From Flavobacteriales bacterium (GTDB lineage: Bacteria; Bacteroidota; Bacteroidia; Flavobacteriales_E; Vicingaceae), in contig JACJZD010000004.1 in assembly GCA_020635795.1 (NCBI GenBank), positions 131,020 through 195,019 of the forward strand: a stretch of 64,000 nucleotides of DNA, given 5' to 3'. Positions 27,122 to 36,401 of the stretch are shown here, one piece after another; positions within the stretch are counted from its first letter, which is position 1, and the number at the start of each line of letters is the position of its first letter. Under the pieces are notes generated by a model. That model saw only the letters and a program-made list of their open reading frames with translations, did not search any database and was not told the origin of the DNA. The translations under genes and the position numbers were made by a program.

Positions 27122-28075
27122 TTAAAATTTATATGTTGGTTGATTTAATTCACGAAGTGCTTGATGATATTCTGTCATAATATTTTCTATAATTTTTGAT
27201 ACAGGTTCTATACTGTCAATTAATCCAGCAACCTGCCCAATTTCTAATTCACCTTCGTCTAAATCACCTTCAAACATCCCTTTTTTTGCTCTTCCGCGAC
27301 CTAAAAGGTCTTTTTGTTCATCAATGCTCGCTCCCTTTTGGATGGCTGTTGATATGGTATTATAAAATTTATTTTTAATTAGTCGGACTGGTGTGACATC
27401 CTTTAGCGTGAGCATGGTTGCGCCATCTTTAGCATTCACAATTTCTTGTTTAAAATTTTGATGAGAAGAGGCCTCAATGGATGCTGCAAATCGGCTTCCC
27501 ATTTGAACCCCATCAGCACCAAGTATCATTGCAGCTAACATGCCTCTTCCTGTAGCAATACCACCAGCAGCAATTATTGGGATAGACAGTTCCTTTTTAG
27601 TCATAGGTACTAAACAAAATGTGGTAGTTTCATCTCTTCCGTTATGTCCTCCAGCTTCAAAACCCTCAACCACCACAGCATCAACACCTGCATCTTGACA
27701 TTTTAAAGCAAATTTTACTCCAGGCACAACATGGACAACTTTTATCCCATGTTCATGAAAAAAACTAGTATAAGTTTTTGGGTTACCTGCCGAAGTAAAA
27801 ACAATTTTAACTTCTTCATCGATAATGATTTGAATTAATTCCTCAATTTGAGGATAAATCATAGGTAAATTAACCCCAAAAGGTTTATTCGTTGCTTTTT
27901 TACATTTTTGTATGTGTTCCCTAAATACTTCGGGGTACATTGAACCAGCACCAATTAAACCTAATCCACCACCATTACTAACAGCTGAGGCTAATTTCCA
28001 TCCGCTATTCCAAATCATTCCTCCCTGAACTACAGGGAGTTTAATATTAAAGAGTAAACAAATTTTATTTTCCAT
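27122..28075 (-). CDS. Nitronate monooxygenase / FabK-like flavoprotein
   Basis: A 317-residue FMN TIM-barrel protein of the 2-nitropropane dioxygenase/FabK family: VQGGMIWNSGWKLASAVSN at the start, EGFEAGGHNGRD with the conserved catalytic His, and AAGGIATGRGMLAAMILGADGVQMGSRF for phosphate binding. It could be a nitronate monooxygenase or an enoyl-ACP reductase II; the sequence alone does not decide. First gene of the NMO-M16-M16 operon, divergent from the DUF6089 gene. Confidence 0.82.
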   Translation of the reverse strand: MENKICLLFNIKLPVVQGGMIWNSGWKLASAVSNGGGLGLIGAGSMYPEVFREHIQKCKKATNKPFGVNLPMIYPQIEELIQIIIDEEVKIVFTSAGNPKTYTSFFHEHGIKVVHVVPGVKFALKCQDAGVDAVVVEGFEAGGHNGRDETTTFCLVPMTKKELSIPIIAAGGIATGRGMLAAMILGADGVQMGSRFAASIEASSHQNFKQEIVNAKDGATMLTLKDVTPVRLIKNKFYNTISTAIQKGASIDEQKDLLGRGRAKKGMFEGDLDEGELEIGQVAGLIDSIEPVSKIIENIMTEYHQALRELNQPTYKF

Positions 28076-28192
28076 TTCAAAACGAATTATGTAGCTTTGT
28101 TTTTTTTACGAAAATACAAATTGTAGAATTTAATAGATAGATTTTTCTATTTAAAGTGCATCAGTTTGTATAACTTTTATATATTTGCCATA

Positions 28193-29122
28193 ATGCAAAA
28201 AATATTACTTACAATAATTGCTGTTTTAACATTGTCTTTTGGTGCGTATAGTCAGTATCGCATAGACTATGGTTTTTCATTAGGTGCTTCTAATTATTTA
28301 GGAGAGATGGGGGGAGGAATTGGTGAACGAAGAAGTGGACCTGCTGATATGAAGTTGAACTTTACACGGTGGAATTTAGGAGGTTTTTATCGTTACCGAT
28401 TTTCAAATAAGTTTGCTGTAAAAGGATCTTTGAACTATATCAGGTTGTCTGGGGACGATTCGGAGTCATTGAATCCTGCTAGGAGAGGAAGAAACTTGAA
28501 CTTCAAAAATGACATGGTTGAATTGGATGCACATCTTGAGTTGTATGTGTATAAAGTAAATGATGTAGGTGGTACGGGTCGTTATACATCAGATTTTAAT
28601 TTATATGTGTTTGGTGGTGTTGGTGCATTTTATAGCAATCCAAAAGGTGAATTAAATGGCAGTTGGTATGCTCTACAACCTTTAAAAACAGAAGGAGTGA
28701 ATTATAGTTTAATTAATCTTTCGGTACCAGTGGGTTTAGGATTCTACTATACTATTCAACGTAAATATCGTTTAGGAATGGAATTTAGCTGGAGAACGAC
28801 CTTTACCGATTACATTGATGATGTAAGTAATAGATATATCGCACATACAGATCCATTAACTGCTAGTTTAGCAGATAAGAGTAGTCCTGAATTATCGGCA
28901 CAAATAAGAGAAGAAAATCCTGATGCTGATAAATTACCTTACCCAAGTACGTATCAACCTGGAAGAAAACGAGGCGATCCAGAACATAATGATAGCTACG
29001 CAACTGTAACTGTTAATTTTAGTTGGGCAATTCGTGGTAGAAGTAACTTTTACAAATCTAAAAATAGCTGGGTTCTTGGTAAAAACAAACGTAAACGTAG
29101 AAAATCAAGAGCTAAATTCTAG
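28193..29122 (+). CDS. DUF6089 family outer-membrane barrel protein
   Basis: A 309-residue protein from ATG 28193. MQKILLTIIAVLTLSFGAYSQ is a signal peptide, and YGFSLGASNYLGEMGG with FTRWNLGGFYRYRFSNKFA is the family signature. The tail is very basic (KNKRKRRKSRAKF). DUF6089 proteins are thought to sit in the outer membrane of Bacteroidota; their role is unknown. A TATATTTG -7 box at 28180-28187 lies only 5 nt before the ATG, which suggests a very short or absent leader. A strong terminator follows. Confidence 0.82.
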   Translation: MQKILLTIIAVLTLSFGAYSQYRIDYGFSLGASNYLGEMGGGIGERRSGPADMKLNFTRWNLGGFYRYRFSNKFAVKGSLNYIRLSGDDSESLNPARRGRNLNFKNDMVELDAHLELYVYKVNDVGGTGRYTSDFNLYVFGGVGAFYSNPKGELNGSWYALQPLKTEGVNYSLINLSVPVGLGFYYTIQRKYRLGMEFSWRTTFTDYIDDVSNRYIAHTDPLTASLADKSSPELSAQIREENPDADKLPYPSTYQPGRKRGDPEHNDSYATVTVNFSWAIRGRSNFYKSKNSWVLGKNKRKRRKSRAKF

Positions 29123-29142
29123 GGTTACTTTAAAATATTGAA

Positions 29143-29171
29143 GAGCGTGTAGTTTTACACGCTCTTTTTTT
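29143..29171 (+). terminator. Terminator after the DUF6089 gene
   Basis: GAGCGTGTA (29143-29151) pairs with TACACGCTC (29156-29164) over a 4-nt loop, followed by a T-run to 29171. Confidence 0.92.
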
Positions 29172-29192
29172 ATGCTAAAAAATTATATTGGT

Positions 29193-29200
29193 TATCTTTG
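29193..29200 (+). promoter_or_regulatory. -7 box of the cysDN promoter
   Basis: TATCTTTG matches TAnnTTTG and lies 16 nt before ATG 29217, directly behind the previous terminator. No clear TTTG is seen at -33. Confidence 0.55.
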
Positions 29201-29216
29201 TTCACAAATTTATAAT

Positions 29217-30122
29217 ATGAAGTCTTATAATTTAACTCATCTTCAAGAATTAGAATCGGAAGCAATTTATGTGCTTAGGGAAGTAGCTGCTCAATTTGAA
29301 AATCCAGCATTACTTTTTTCTGGCGGAAAGGATTCTATTATTGTTGCTCACATGGCTAGAAAAGCATTTTGGCCAGCCAAAATTCCTTTTCCTTTAGTTC
29401 ATGTTGATACTGGTCATAATTTTCCTGAAACTATTGAATTTAGAGACGATTTTGTAAAAAGATACGATGCTAACTTGGTTGTTGGTTCTGTTCAAAAATC
29501 AATTGATGAAGGAAAAGTAATTGAGGAAAAAGGATTTAATGCAAGTAGAAATGCTTTGCAAACAGTTACTCTATTAGACACAATTGAGCAAAACAAGTAT
29601 GATTGTGCTATAGGTGGAGCTAGAAGAGATGAGGAAAAAGCTCGTGCTAAAGAACGTTTTTTTTCACATAGAGATGAGTTTGGACAATGGGATCCAAAAA
29701 ATCAACGTCCTGAATTATGGAACATTTTTAATGGTAGAAAGCATTTAGGAGAACATTTTAGAGTTTTTCCAATTAGTAATTGGACGGAAATGGATGTGTG
29801 GCAATATATTTTAATGGAAAAAATTGAAATTCCATCAATTTATTTAGCACACAACAGAGAGGTTTTTGTTAGAGATGGTGTAATAATGAGTACTACTGAT
29901 TTTATTCAGCAAAGAGATACAGAACCAACTAAAACAATGCAAGTAAGGTTTAGAACAATTGGAGATGCAACTTGTACAGGTGCAGTTGAATCGGATGCTG
30001 ATAGCATTGAAAAAATAATTGAAGAGGTGGCAGCTGCAAGAACTACAGAAAGAGGTACTAGGTCTGATGATAAACGTTCAGAAGCAGCAATGGAAGATAG
30101 AAAAAAACAAGGTTACTTTTAA
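29217..30122 (+). CDS. cysD: Sulfate adenylyltransferase subunit 2
   Basis: I chose ATG 29217, which gives 301 residues, nearly the same as Escherichia coli CysD (302); the upstream ATG at 29172 lies in the terminator and promoter. SGGKDS (35-40) is the PP-loop that binds ATP, and GGARRDEEKARAKER and FPISNWTEMDVWQYI are family blocks. With CysN it activates sulfate to APS. It lies 15 nt before cysN. No cysC or cysH is visible here. Confidence 0.95.
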   Translation: MKSYNLTHLQELESEAIYVLREVAAQFENPALLFSGGKDSIIVAHMARKAFWPAKIPFPLVHVDTGHNFPETIEFRDDFVKRYDANLVVGSVQKSIDEGKVIEEKGFNASRNALQTVTLLDTIEQNKYDCAIGGARRDEEKARAKERFFSHRDEFGQWDPKNQRPELWNIFNGRKHLGEHFRVFPISNWTEMDVWQYILMEKIEIPSIYLAHNREVFVRDGVIMSTTDFIQQRDTEPTKTMQVRFRTIGDATCTGAVESDADSIEKIIEEVAAARTTERGTRSDDKRSEAAMEDRKKQGYF

Positions 30123-30137
30123 AAGAAGAAAAACGAA

Positions 30138-31427
30138 ATGGAAAAAACTACAATACAACCATCAACTTCTTCATATTTAGATATGGAGTTATTGAGATTT
30201 TCTACTGCAGGAAGCGTTGATGATGGAAAAAGTACATTGATAGGAAGGCTTTTGTATGATTCGAAATCAATATTTGCAGACCAATACGAGGCTATAGAGG
30301 AATCGAGTAAAAAGAAAGGTGAAGAGACTGTTAATTTAGCGTTATTAACAGATGGTTTAAGAGCCGAACGAGAACAAGGAATTACGATTGATGTAGCTTA
30401 CCGTTATTTTGCAACACCAAAACGTAAATTTATAATTGCTGATACACCTGGACATATTCAGTACACTCGAAACATGGTTACTGGGTCGTCAACATCTAAT
30501 CTTTCCATAATATTGGTAGATGCTAGAAACGGATTAGTTGAGCAAACCTCAAGACACACTTTTATAGCAGCTCTTTTAGGTATTCCTCATGTGGTGTTTT
30601 GTATCAACAAAATGGATTTGGTGGATTATTCTGAAGAGGTTTTCTTTAAAATTAAAAAAGATTTAGAAGCATTTTGTTCTAAACTAGATGTGAAAGATAT
30701 TCAGTTTGTACCTATTTCTGCTTTAAATGGCGATAATGTGGTGAACAAATCTGAAAAAATGGATTGGTATCAAGGCTCTACCTTGATGTATTTGTTAGAA
30801 AATATTCACATAGGTAGCGATTACAATCACATCGATTGTCGTTTTCCTGTTCAGTATGTAATTCGACCACAATCTGATAAATACCACGATTATAGAGGTT
30901 ATGCAGGTAGAATTGCAGGGGGAGTTTTTAAACCAGGTGATGAAGTAACGGTGTTGCCGTCAGGTTTTTCTTCTAAAATTAAATCAATTGATACTTTTAA
31001 TGGATCATTAGAAGAAGCTTACGCTCCAATGTCAGTAACTATTACGTTAGAAGATGATATTGATATTAGTAGAGGAGATATGATTGTTAGAAACAATAAT
31101 CAAACAGAGGTTAGTCAAGATATTGATGTGATGGTTTGTTGGTTTAATCCCAAGAACTTAATTCTTAACGGTAAATATGCTATTAAGCACACTTCTAATG
31201 ATGTGAGATGTGTAGTTAAGGAGGTTAAATACAAAATTAATATCAATACTTTACATCGAATGGAAGATGATAAGGATGTAAAAATGAATGATATTGCTCG
31301 TATTTCAATCAGAACTACGAAGCCATTGTTGTATGATAAATATTCTAGAAATCGTTTTACAGGAAGTCTAATTTTAATAGACGAAGCAACCAATGAAACT
31401 GTTGGAGCAGGTATGATTGTTGAATAA
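30138..31427 (+). CDS. cysN: Sulfate adenylyltransferase subunit 1 (GTPase)
   Basis: A 429-residue translational-type GTPase: P-loop GSVDDGKST near residues 26-34, DTPGH, NKMD and an SAL-like G5. It couples GTP hydrolysis to APS synthesis by CysD. The length shows that there is no fused APS kinase (CysC) at the C-terminus, unlike NodQ-type proteins. It forms an operon with cysD and is followed by a terminator. Confidence 0.95.
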   Translation: MEKTTIQPSTSSYLDMELLRFSTAGSVDDGKSTLIGRLLYDSKSIFADQYEAIEESSKKKGEETVNLALLTDGLRAEREQGITIDVAYRYFATPKRKFIIADTPGHIQYTRNMVTGSSTSNLSIILVDARNGLVEQTSRHTFIAALLGIPHVVFCINKMDLVDYSEEVFFKIKKDLEAFCSKLDVKDIQFVPISALNGDNVVNKSEKMDWYQGSTLMYLLENIHIGSDYNHIDCRFPVQYVIRPQSDKYHDYRGYAGRIAGGVFKPGDEVTVLPSGFSSKIKSIDTFNGSLEEAYAPMSVTITLEDDIDISRGDMIVRNNNQTEVSQDIDVMVCWFNPKNLILNGKYAIKHTSNDVRCVVKEVKYKININTLHRMEDDKDVKMNDIARISIRTTKPLLYDKYSRNRFTGSLILIDEATNETVGAGMIVE

Positions 31428-31453
31428 TTACCTCAAATTCTTTTAAAAATTTA

Positions 31454-31490
31454 AATCTTAATCCGTAAAGGGTTAAGATTTTCTGTTTTT
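31454..31490 (+). terminator. Terminator of cysDN
   Basis: AATCTTAATCC (31454-31464) pairs with GGTTAAGATT (31471-31480) with one bulged base, followed by T-rich TTCTGTTTTT. Confidence 0.75.
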
Positions 31491-31513
31491 AGGCTAAAAA
31501 CAGTGTTTTTTCT

Positions 31514-31521
31514 TATCTTTG
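31514..31521 (+). promoter_or_regulatory. -7 box upstream of the E1 fusion gene
   Basis: TATCTTTG, identical to the cysD box, lies 23 nt before ATG 31545. It supports that start over the upstream in-frame TTT/ATG at 31503, which would place the start before the promoter. Confidence 0.6.
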
Positions 31522-31544
31522 TAAACTGTCTTCAAATATTTTTT

Positions 31545-33638
31545 ATGGCTGAAATTATTGAGAAAAAAGTGGGTAAGGATTCTAAAGTATCTAAAGAAGT
31601 AGTTCTTGAAGCTTTTAAGCTAATGTGTACTGCTAAATCGCTTACAGAGCTTTACGAAGAAAACAAAGAGATTACAGCCAAATATGTTCATGCAACATCA
31701 AGAGGACATGAAGCAATTCAGATTGCTACTGGATTGCAATTAAAACCGCAAGATTTTGTTTTTCCTTATTATCGTGACGATAGTATTTTATTGTCAATAG
31801 GAATGTCTCCTTTTCAGTTGATGTTACAGGTATTAGCAAAACGAAACGATCCATTTTCAGGTGGAAGAACTTACTATTCGCACCCGAGTTTAAATGATGC
31901 AGACAAGCCAAAAATACCTCATCAATCTTCGGCAACGGGTATGCAAGCTATACCAGCAACTGGCGTGGCAATGGGTATTCAATACAAAGAAAAAATTGGA
32001 ATTGCAGAAGATTATAAAGGAGAAAACCCTGTTGTTGTTTGTAGTTTGGGAGATGCTTCATGTACCGAAGGAGAAGTTTCAGAAGCTTTTCAAATGGCGG
32101 TGTTAAAACAAATGCCAATTATTTATTTGGTTCAAGATAATGAATGGGATATTTCTGCAACAGCAAAAGAAACTAGAGCTCAAGATATTACTTATTTTGC
32201 AAGAGGTTTTAAAGGATTGGAAGTTAGAACTATTGATGGTAGTGATTTTATTGAGTCGTACTCGACAATGCAAGAAGTGATTGATATTGTTCGTAAAGAA
32301 CGTCGTCCTTTTTTGGTACACGCAAAAGTACCGTTGTTAAATCATCATACATCAGGTGTGAGAAAAGAATGGTACAGAGACGATTTGGCGGAAGCAGCTA
32401 CTCGCGATCCTTTTCCAAAAATCAAACAAAATTTATTGGATTTAGACGTTAAATCGTTTGAATTACTTTCTATAGAGAATAAGGCAAAAGAATTGGTTGA
32501 AAAAGAGTATCAATTGGCTTTATTAGAAGAAGACCCTAGACCAGAAGATTTAACTTTGCATCATTTCGCTCCGACACCAATTACAGAGGAAAAGGGCGAA
32601 CGAGAACCAAAAGGGAAAGATAAAACTGTAATGGTTGATTCTGCTTTATTTGCTGTTCGAGAATTAATGACCAAGCACAAGGAATGTTTGATGTACGGTC
32701 AAGATGTTGGTGGTCGTTTGGGAGGAGTTTTCCGTGAAGCGGCAACATTGGCTCAGCAATTTGGTGATGATAGAGTTTTTAATACTCCTATTCAGGAAGC
32801 ATTTATAGTTGGTAGTACTGTTGGTATGGCAGCAGTTGGTTTAAAACCAATTGTTGAGGTGCAATTTGCGGATTACATTTGGCCTGGTTTAAATCAGTTG
32901 TTTACTGAGGTCAGTCGTTCGTATTATCTTTCAAACGGTAAATGGCCAGCAAGTATGATTTTAAGAGTTCCAATTGGAGCTTATGGTTCTGGTGGTCCAT
33001 ATCACTCTTCAAGTGTTGAATCTGTTGTAACACAAATTAGAGGTGTAAAAGTAGCTTATCCATCAACAGGTGCAGATTTAAAAGGTTTACTAAAATCGGC
33101 ATACTACGACCCAAATCCTGTTGTAATTTTTGAACACAAAGGGTTATACTGGAGTAAAATTAAAGGTACCGAAGGAGCAAAAACGGTTGAGCCTGATGAA
33201 GATTATGTAATCCCTTTTGGAAAAGCAAGAACAGTAATTGAAGCGGATGCAGATAAAATTGAAAATGGAGAGAGTGCTGTTATTATCACTTATGGTAGAG
33301 GTGTGTATTGGAGTTTAGAAGCATCAAAACAGTTTAAAGGTCAAATTGAAATTATTGATTTAAGAACATTAAATCCGATTGATGAAGAAGCGATGTATGC
33401 TGCAACGAAAAGACACAACAAGGTGATGTTGGTGACTGAAGAATCTGTTGAAAATAGTTTTACCTTAGGATTGGCTGCTCGAATTCAAAAGAATTGCTTT
33501 AAGCATTTGGATGCTCCAATTGAAATTGTAGGATCGATTGATACACCTGCAATTCCTTTAAACTCTGTGTTAGAAGCAACATTGTTGCCAAATGGAGATA
33601 AAGTTGCTAAGGCACTTCAAGCACTTTTAAATTATTAA
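31545..33638 (+). CDS. 2-oxo acid dehydrogenase E1, fused alpha and beta subunits
   Basis: A 697-residue protein from ATG 31545. The N-terminal half is the TPP-binding E1 alpha domain (GDASCTEGEVSEAF from about 169, ending in DN). From about residue 355 it is E1 beta (YGQDVGGRLGGVFREA, VEVQFADYIWPGLNQLF, GAYGSGGPYHSS). Such fusions are usual in Bacteroidota and most often serve branched-chain 2-oxo acid dehydrogenase; 2-oxoisovalerate is the likely substrate, but pyruvate cannot be excluded. E2 and E3 genes are not near. The aldehyde dehydrogenase starts 9 nt downstream. Confidence 0.88.
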   Translation: MAEIIEKKVGKDSKVSKEVVLEAFKLMCTAKSLTELYEENKEITAKYVHATSRGHEAIQIATGLQLKPQDFVFPYYRDDSILLSIGMSPFQLMLQVLAKRNDPFSGGRTYYSHPSLNDADKPKIPHQSSATGMQAIPATGVAMGIQYKEKIGIAEDYKGENPVVVCSLGDASCTEGEVSEAFQMAVLKQMPIIYLVQDNEWDISATAKETRAQDITYFARGFKGLEVRTIDGSDFIESYSTMQEVIDIVRKERRPFLVHAKVPLLNHHTSGVRKEWYRDDLAEAATRDPFPKIKQNLLDLDVKSFELLSIENKAKELVEKEYQLALLEEDPRPEDLTLHHFAPTPITEEKGEREPKGKDKTVMVDSALFAVRELMTKHKECLMYGQDVGGRLGGVFREAATLAQQFGDDRVFNTPIQEAFIVGSTVGMAAVGLKPIVEVQFADYIWPGLNQLFTEVSRSYYLSNGKWPASMILRVPIGAYGSGGPYHSSSVESVVTQIRGVKVAYPSTGADLKGLLKSAYYDPNPVVIFEHKGLYWSKIKGTEGAKTVEPDEDYVIPFGKARTVIEADADKIENGESAVIITYGRGVYWSLEASKQFKGQIEIIDLRTLNPIDEEAMYAATKRHNKVMLVTEESVENSFTLGLAARIQKNCFKHLDAPIEIVGSIDTPAIPLNSVLEATLLPNGDKVAKALQALLNY

Positions 33639-33647
33639 AATCCCGAC

Positions 33648-35027
33648 ATGTTAAAAGTATTTTCTCCTTACAATCAAGAATTAATTAAGGAAATACCTTT
33701 AAATACTGTCGAAGATGTTGAAAGAGCTTTACATAAGGCTACAGCTGTTTTTAACGATAAACAGAATTGGATGCCCGCTTTTCAGCGAGTAGCTATATTG
33801 GAGCGTGTTGTCGAAATAATGACTTCACGAGAAGATTATTTGGCAGATTTAGCAACCAAAGAAGGCGGAAAACCATTAATGGACTCAAAGGTTGAGGTTT
33901 TAAGGGCTATAAATGGAGTAAAGATAGCTGCTCAAACGATTAATCAATTGCATGGAGAAGAAATTCCAATGGGATTAACTCCATCTTCAACAAACCGAAT
34001 ATCATTTACAACCAAAGAACCAATTGGAGTGGTGGTGGCGATAAGTGCCTTTAATCATCCACTAAACTTAATTGTACACCAAGTAGCTACGGCTATTGCT
34101 GCTGGTTGCCCAGTTATCGTTAAACCAGCGTTAACCACACCATTATCGTGTATAGAGTTTGTTGAAATATTGAAAGAAGCAGGTTTGCCAAGAGATTGGT
34201 GTCAGCTTATTATTTGTGAAGATGAGTTGGCGGAAAAATTAGCAACAGATACACGAGTTAACTATTTAACGTTTATTGGTTCTGCTAAAGTTGGTTGGTA
34301 TTTACGTTCTAAAATTGCTCCAGGAACTCGAATTGCTTTAGAACATGGTGGTGTGGCTCCAGTAATTGTCGAGCAAGATGCTGATGTTGCTGAGTTGATT
34401 CCAGCCATAGTAAAAGGTGGCTTTTACCATGCAGGACAAGTTTGTGTTTCCGTGCAACGAGTTTTTGTTCACGAGCAGTTTTTGGATAAGTTTTTACCTT
34501 TGTTAGTTAAAGCAACAAATAATACAAAAGTTGGAAATCCACTCGATGAAAAAACACAGGTGGGACCATTAATTTTACCAACAGAAGTAGATAGGGTTGA
34601 GGCTTGGGTGAATGAAGCCATAAACGAAGGAGCTGAATTGCTTTGTGGTGGAAAAAGAATATCTTCATCGTGTTTTGAACCAACCGTATTATTGAATCCA
34701 AACAAAAATTCAAAAGTATCTGTTCAAGAAATTTTTGGACCAGTAATTTGTATTTATACCTACAAAAAAATTGAAGAAGCCATAAATCAAGCCAATGCAT
34801 TGTCTTTTGCTTTTCAAGCAGCAGTTTTTACCAAAAACATTGATAAAGCTTTTTCCATCTCAAAACAATTGAATGCCGCAGCAGTTATGATAAACGATCA
34901 CACTGCTTTCCGAGTAGATTGGATGCCTTTTGGCGGACGAAAATCTTCAGGAATTGGAGTAGGAGGAATTCAATACACCATTAACGAAATGTTACAAGAT
35001 AAACTGTTGGTAATAAAGACTAACTAA
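33648..35027 (+). CDS. NAD(P)-dependent aldehyde dehydrogenase
   Basis: A 459-residue ALDH-superfamily enzyme. FIGSAKVGW is the cofactor motif, LEHGGVAPVIV is the variant LELGG motif with the general base region, and Cys266 (HAGQVCVSVQR) is the nucleophile. It oxidises an aldehyde to the acid; the substrate is unknown. It follows the E1 gene by 9 nt and overlaps the stop of the convergent saccharopine-dehydrogenase-like gene by 8 nt. Confidence 0.87.
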   Translation: MLKVFSPYNQELIKEIPLNTVEDVERALHKATAVFNDKQNWMPAFQRVAILERVVEIMTSREDYLADLATKEGGKPLMDSKVEVLRAINGVKIAAQTINQLHGEEIPMGLTPSSTNRISFTTKEPIGVVVAISAFNHPLNLIVHQVATAIAAGCPVIVKPALTTPLSCIEFVEILKEAGLPRDWCQLIICEDELAEKLATDTRVNYLTFIGSAKVGWYLRSKIAPGTRIALEHGGVAPVIVEQDADVAELIPAIVKGGFYHAGQVCVSVQRVFVHEQFLDKFLPLLVKATNNTKVGNPLDEKTQVGPLILPTEVDRVEAWVNEAINEGAELLCGGKRISSSCFEPTVLLNPNKNSKVSVQEIFGPVICIYTYKKIEEAINQANALSFAFQAAVFTKNIDKAFSISKQLNAAAVMINDHTAFRVDWMPFGGRKSSGIGVGGIQYTINEMLQDKLLVIKTN

Positions 35028-36153
35028 CAGTTTTTGTATAAACCACTCCTCTTTCTTCCAAATACTTGATAAAGTAATTGAAACAAGCTTCGTGTTTTCC
35101 GACTAATTCTGGTGGAAAAACTCCTTTTTCTTGAAATAAACCATCTAAAAACATATTAGCGGCAGCAGTAGCTGTATAACCTGTTGTTCGTGCCATTGAC
35201 GATGTTTTTGTTGTTGGATTGTATTCGTCGTATAAATTGTAAACGATGGTTTCTTCTTTTCCGATTGCGTTTATTCCTTTTACAGTAACGCGCATAACAG
35301 TCAATTCTGCTTCTGTTTCACCCAATTTCCATTCGTTAAACAATATTTTGCTGGTAAAATCTAACGGAGCAATTTTTTGTCCGTTCACCTCTATGGCTTC
35401 CGTATTAAAAAAGCCACTTTCTTTCAACACTTTTATATACTCCACATGACCAGGATAACGTAAGGTTTTCTCTTTCATGTTTTTAATATGTGGCATCGTA
35501 AAAATGATGGAGCGTAAACCATCGCTGTTAAACGATTCTAATGTTCCAACTTTATCAAATTCAATGTATTCGCAATCGGTTAAGGCTTCTTTAACTACTA
35601 CATGGCTATTTTCGACATATCTAGCAGGGCGAGTGTATTCTTCAATCACATCCATTGGCGAAAAAGGTGCTTTGTAGCAAAAAGGCCATTTTTTTACTTT
35701 TGGTAAACCGCCAACCAAACATTCAAAATCGGTCAATTTTAGTTTTTCGTTGTAATAGCCTAAAATAATGTTGTCCATACCCGGAGCAACGCCACAATCA
35801 ACAATAGCCGTTACATTTTTTTGCTTGGCTAAAGTATCTAAATCCAATGAGTTTTCTGGAAAGAAAGAGATGTCAATGACATTTTTTTCAGCTTCAATTA
35901 TTGCTTTTAAGGTGTTATAACCTAAAAACCCTGGAACTGCACAAATTACCAAATCATAACTTGAAAGATTCGATTTTAGTTTAGCAATATCTGTAACATC
36001 AAGTATTTGAGTGCTTAAATCGTTACATTTAGATTTTACCTTATCTAAAACTTGTTCGCTTCTATCGGTAACGGTTACTTGGTGTTTTTTAGTTAAATCA
36101 ATAGCCATTGCACTTCCAACCATTCCGGCTCCTAAAACAATAATTTTACTCAT
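35020..36153 (-). CDS. Saccharopine dehydrogenase family protein
   Basis: A 377-residue protein. The Rossmann start is VLGAGMVGSAMAIDL, then CGVAPGMDNIILGYY and GGLPKVKKWPFCYKAPFS, which are typical of saccharopine dehydrogenase/carboxynorspermidine-type proteins. The family cleaves saccharopine to glutamate and 2-aminoadipate semialdehyde. An aldehyde dehydrogenase is the direct convergent neighbour, which would fit lysine breakdown, but convergent genes are not co-transcribed, so the link is weak. Confidence 0.82.
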   Translation of the reverse strand: MSKIIVLGAGMVGSAMAIDLTKKHQVTVTDRSEQVLDKVKSKCNDLSTQILDVTDIAKLKSNLSSYDLVICAVPGFLGYNTLKAIIEAEKNVIDISFFPENSLDLDTLAKQKNVTAIVDCGVAPGMDNIILGYYNEKLKLTDFECLVGGLPKVKKWPFCYKAPFSPMDVIEEYTRPARYVENSHVVVKEALTDCEYIEFDKVGTLESFNSDGLRSIIFTMPHIKNMKEKTLRYPGHVEYIKVLKESGFFNTEAIEVNGQKIAPLDFTSKILFNEWKLGETEAELTVMRVTVKGINAIGKEETIVYNLYDEYNPTTKTSSMARTTGYTATAAANMFLDGLFQEKGVFPPELVGKHEACFNYFIKYLEERGVVYTKTVS

Positions 36154-36235
36154 ATCATTAAATTTTTTGTGAAAATAAACAAAAATGGAGTTAACCTGAA
36201 ATGAAAATCTATTGATAAGTAATGTTTTATTTTAT

Positions 36236-36300
36236 CACCCACCTTTATCCTCCCTCAAGGGAGGAAATTCTCCCCTTTAGAGGGGAGACACAGAGGGGTG
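36236..36300. repeat. GC-rich intergenic palindrome repeat (copy 5)
   Basis: CACCCACCTTTATCCTCCC-TCAA-GGGAGGA, then TCTCCCCTTTAGAGGGGAGA and a closing GGGGTG. Two nested hairpins with inverted ends CACCC/GGGTG, of the same family as 17165 and 19795. The 80 bp before it, back to the saccharopine-dehydrogenase-like start at 36153, show nothing. Confidence 0.7.
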
Positions 36301-36346
36301 AAAACAAAAAAAAACATTCATCAAATGACGGATGCTTTTAATAAAG

Positions 36347-36401
36347 TGGAGAATATCGGAATCGAACCGACCACCTTCCCGCAATACTGCGGGACGCTCT
36401 A
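36347..36401 (-). pseudogene. Truncated tRNA-Ala 3' fragment (copy A)
   Basis: On the minus strand TAGAGCG (36401-36395) and the last 30 nt AGGTGGTCGG ... TTCTCCA (36376-36347) are identical to the intact tRNA-Ala at 37027. The anticodon arm in between is replaced by an 18-nt palindrome TCCCGCAGTATTGCGGGA (36377-36394), and the 5' acceptor strand and 5' D-arm are missing. It abuts the stop codon of a GIY-YIG gene. It cannot fold as a tRNA. Confidence 0.85.

Noticed and set aside
29172..29216. Upstream ATG of cysD
   Set aside because: It precedes the -7 box and touches the terminator; the length from 29217 agrees with known CysD.
29193..31427. Riboswitch or leader element in front of cysDN
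   Set aside because: Only about 45 nt separate the terminator and the ATG, with a promoter box in between; no room for a structured leader.
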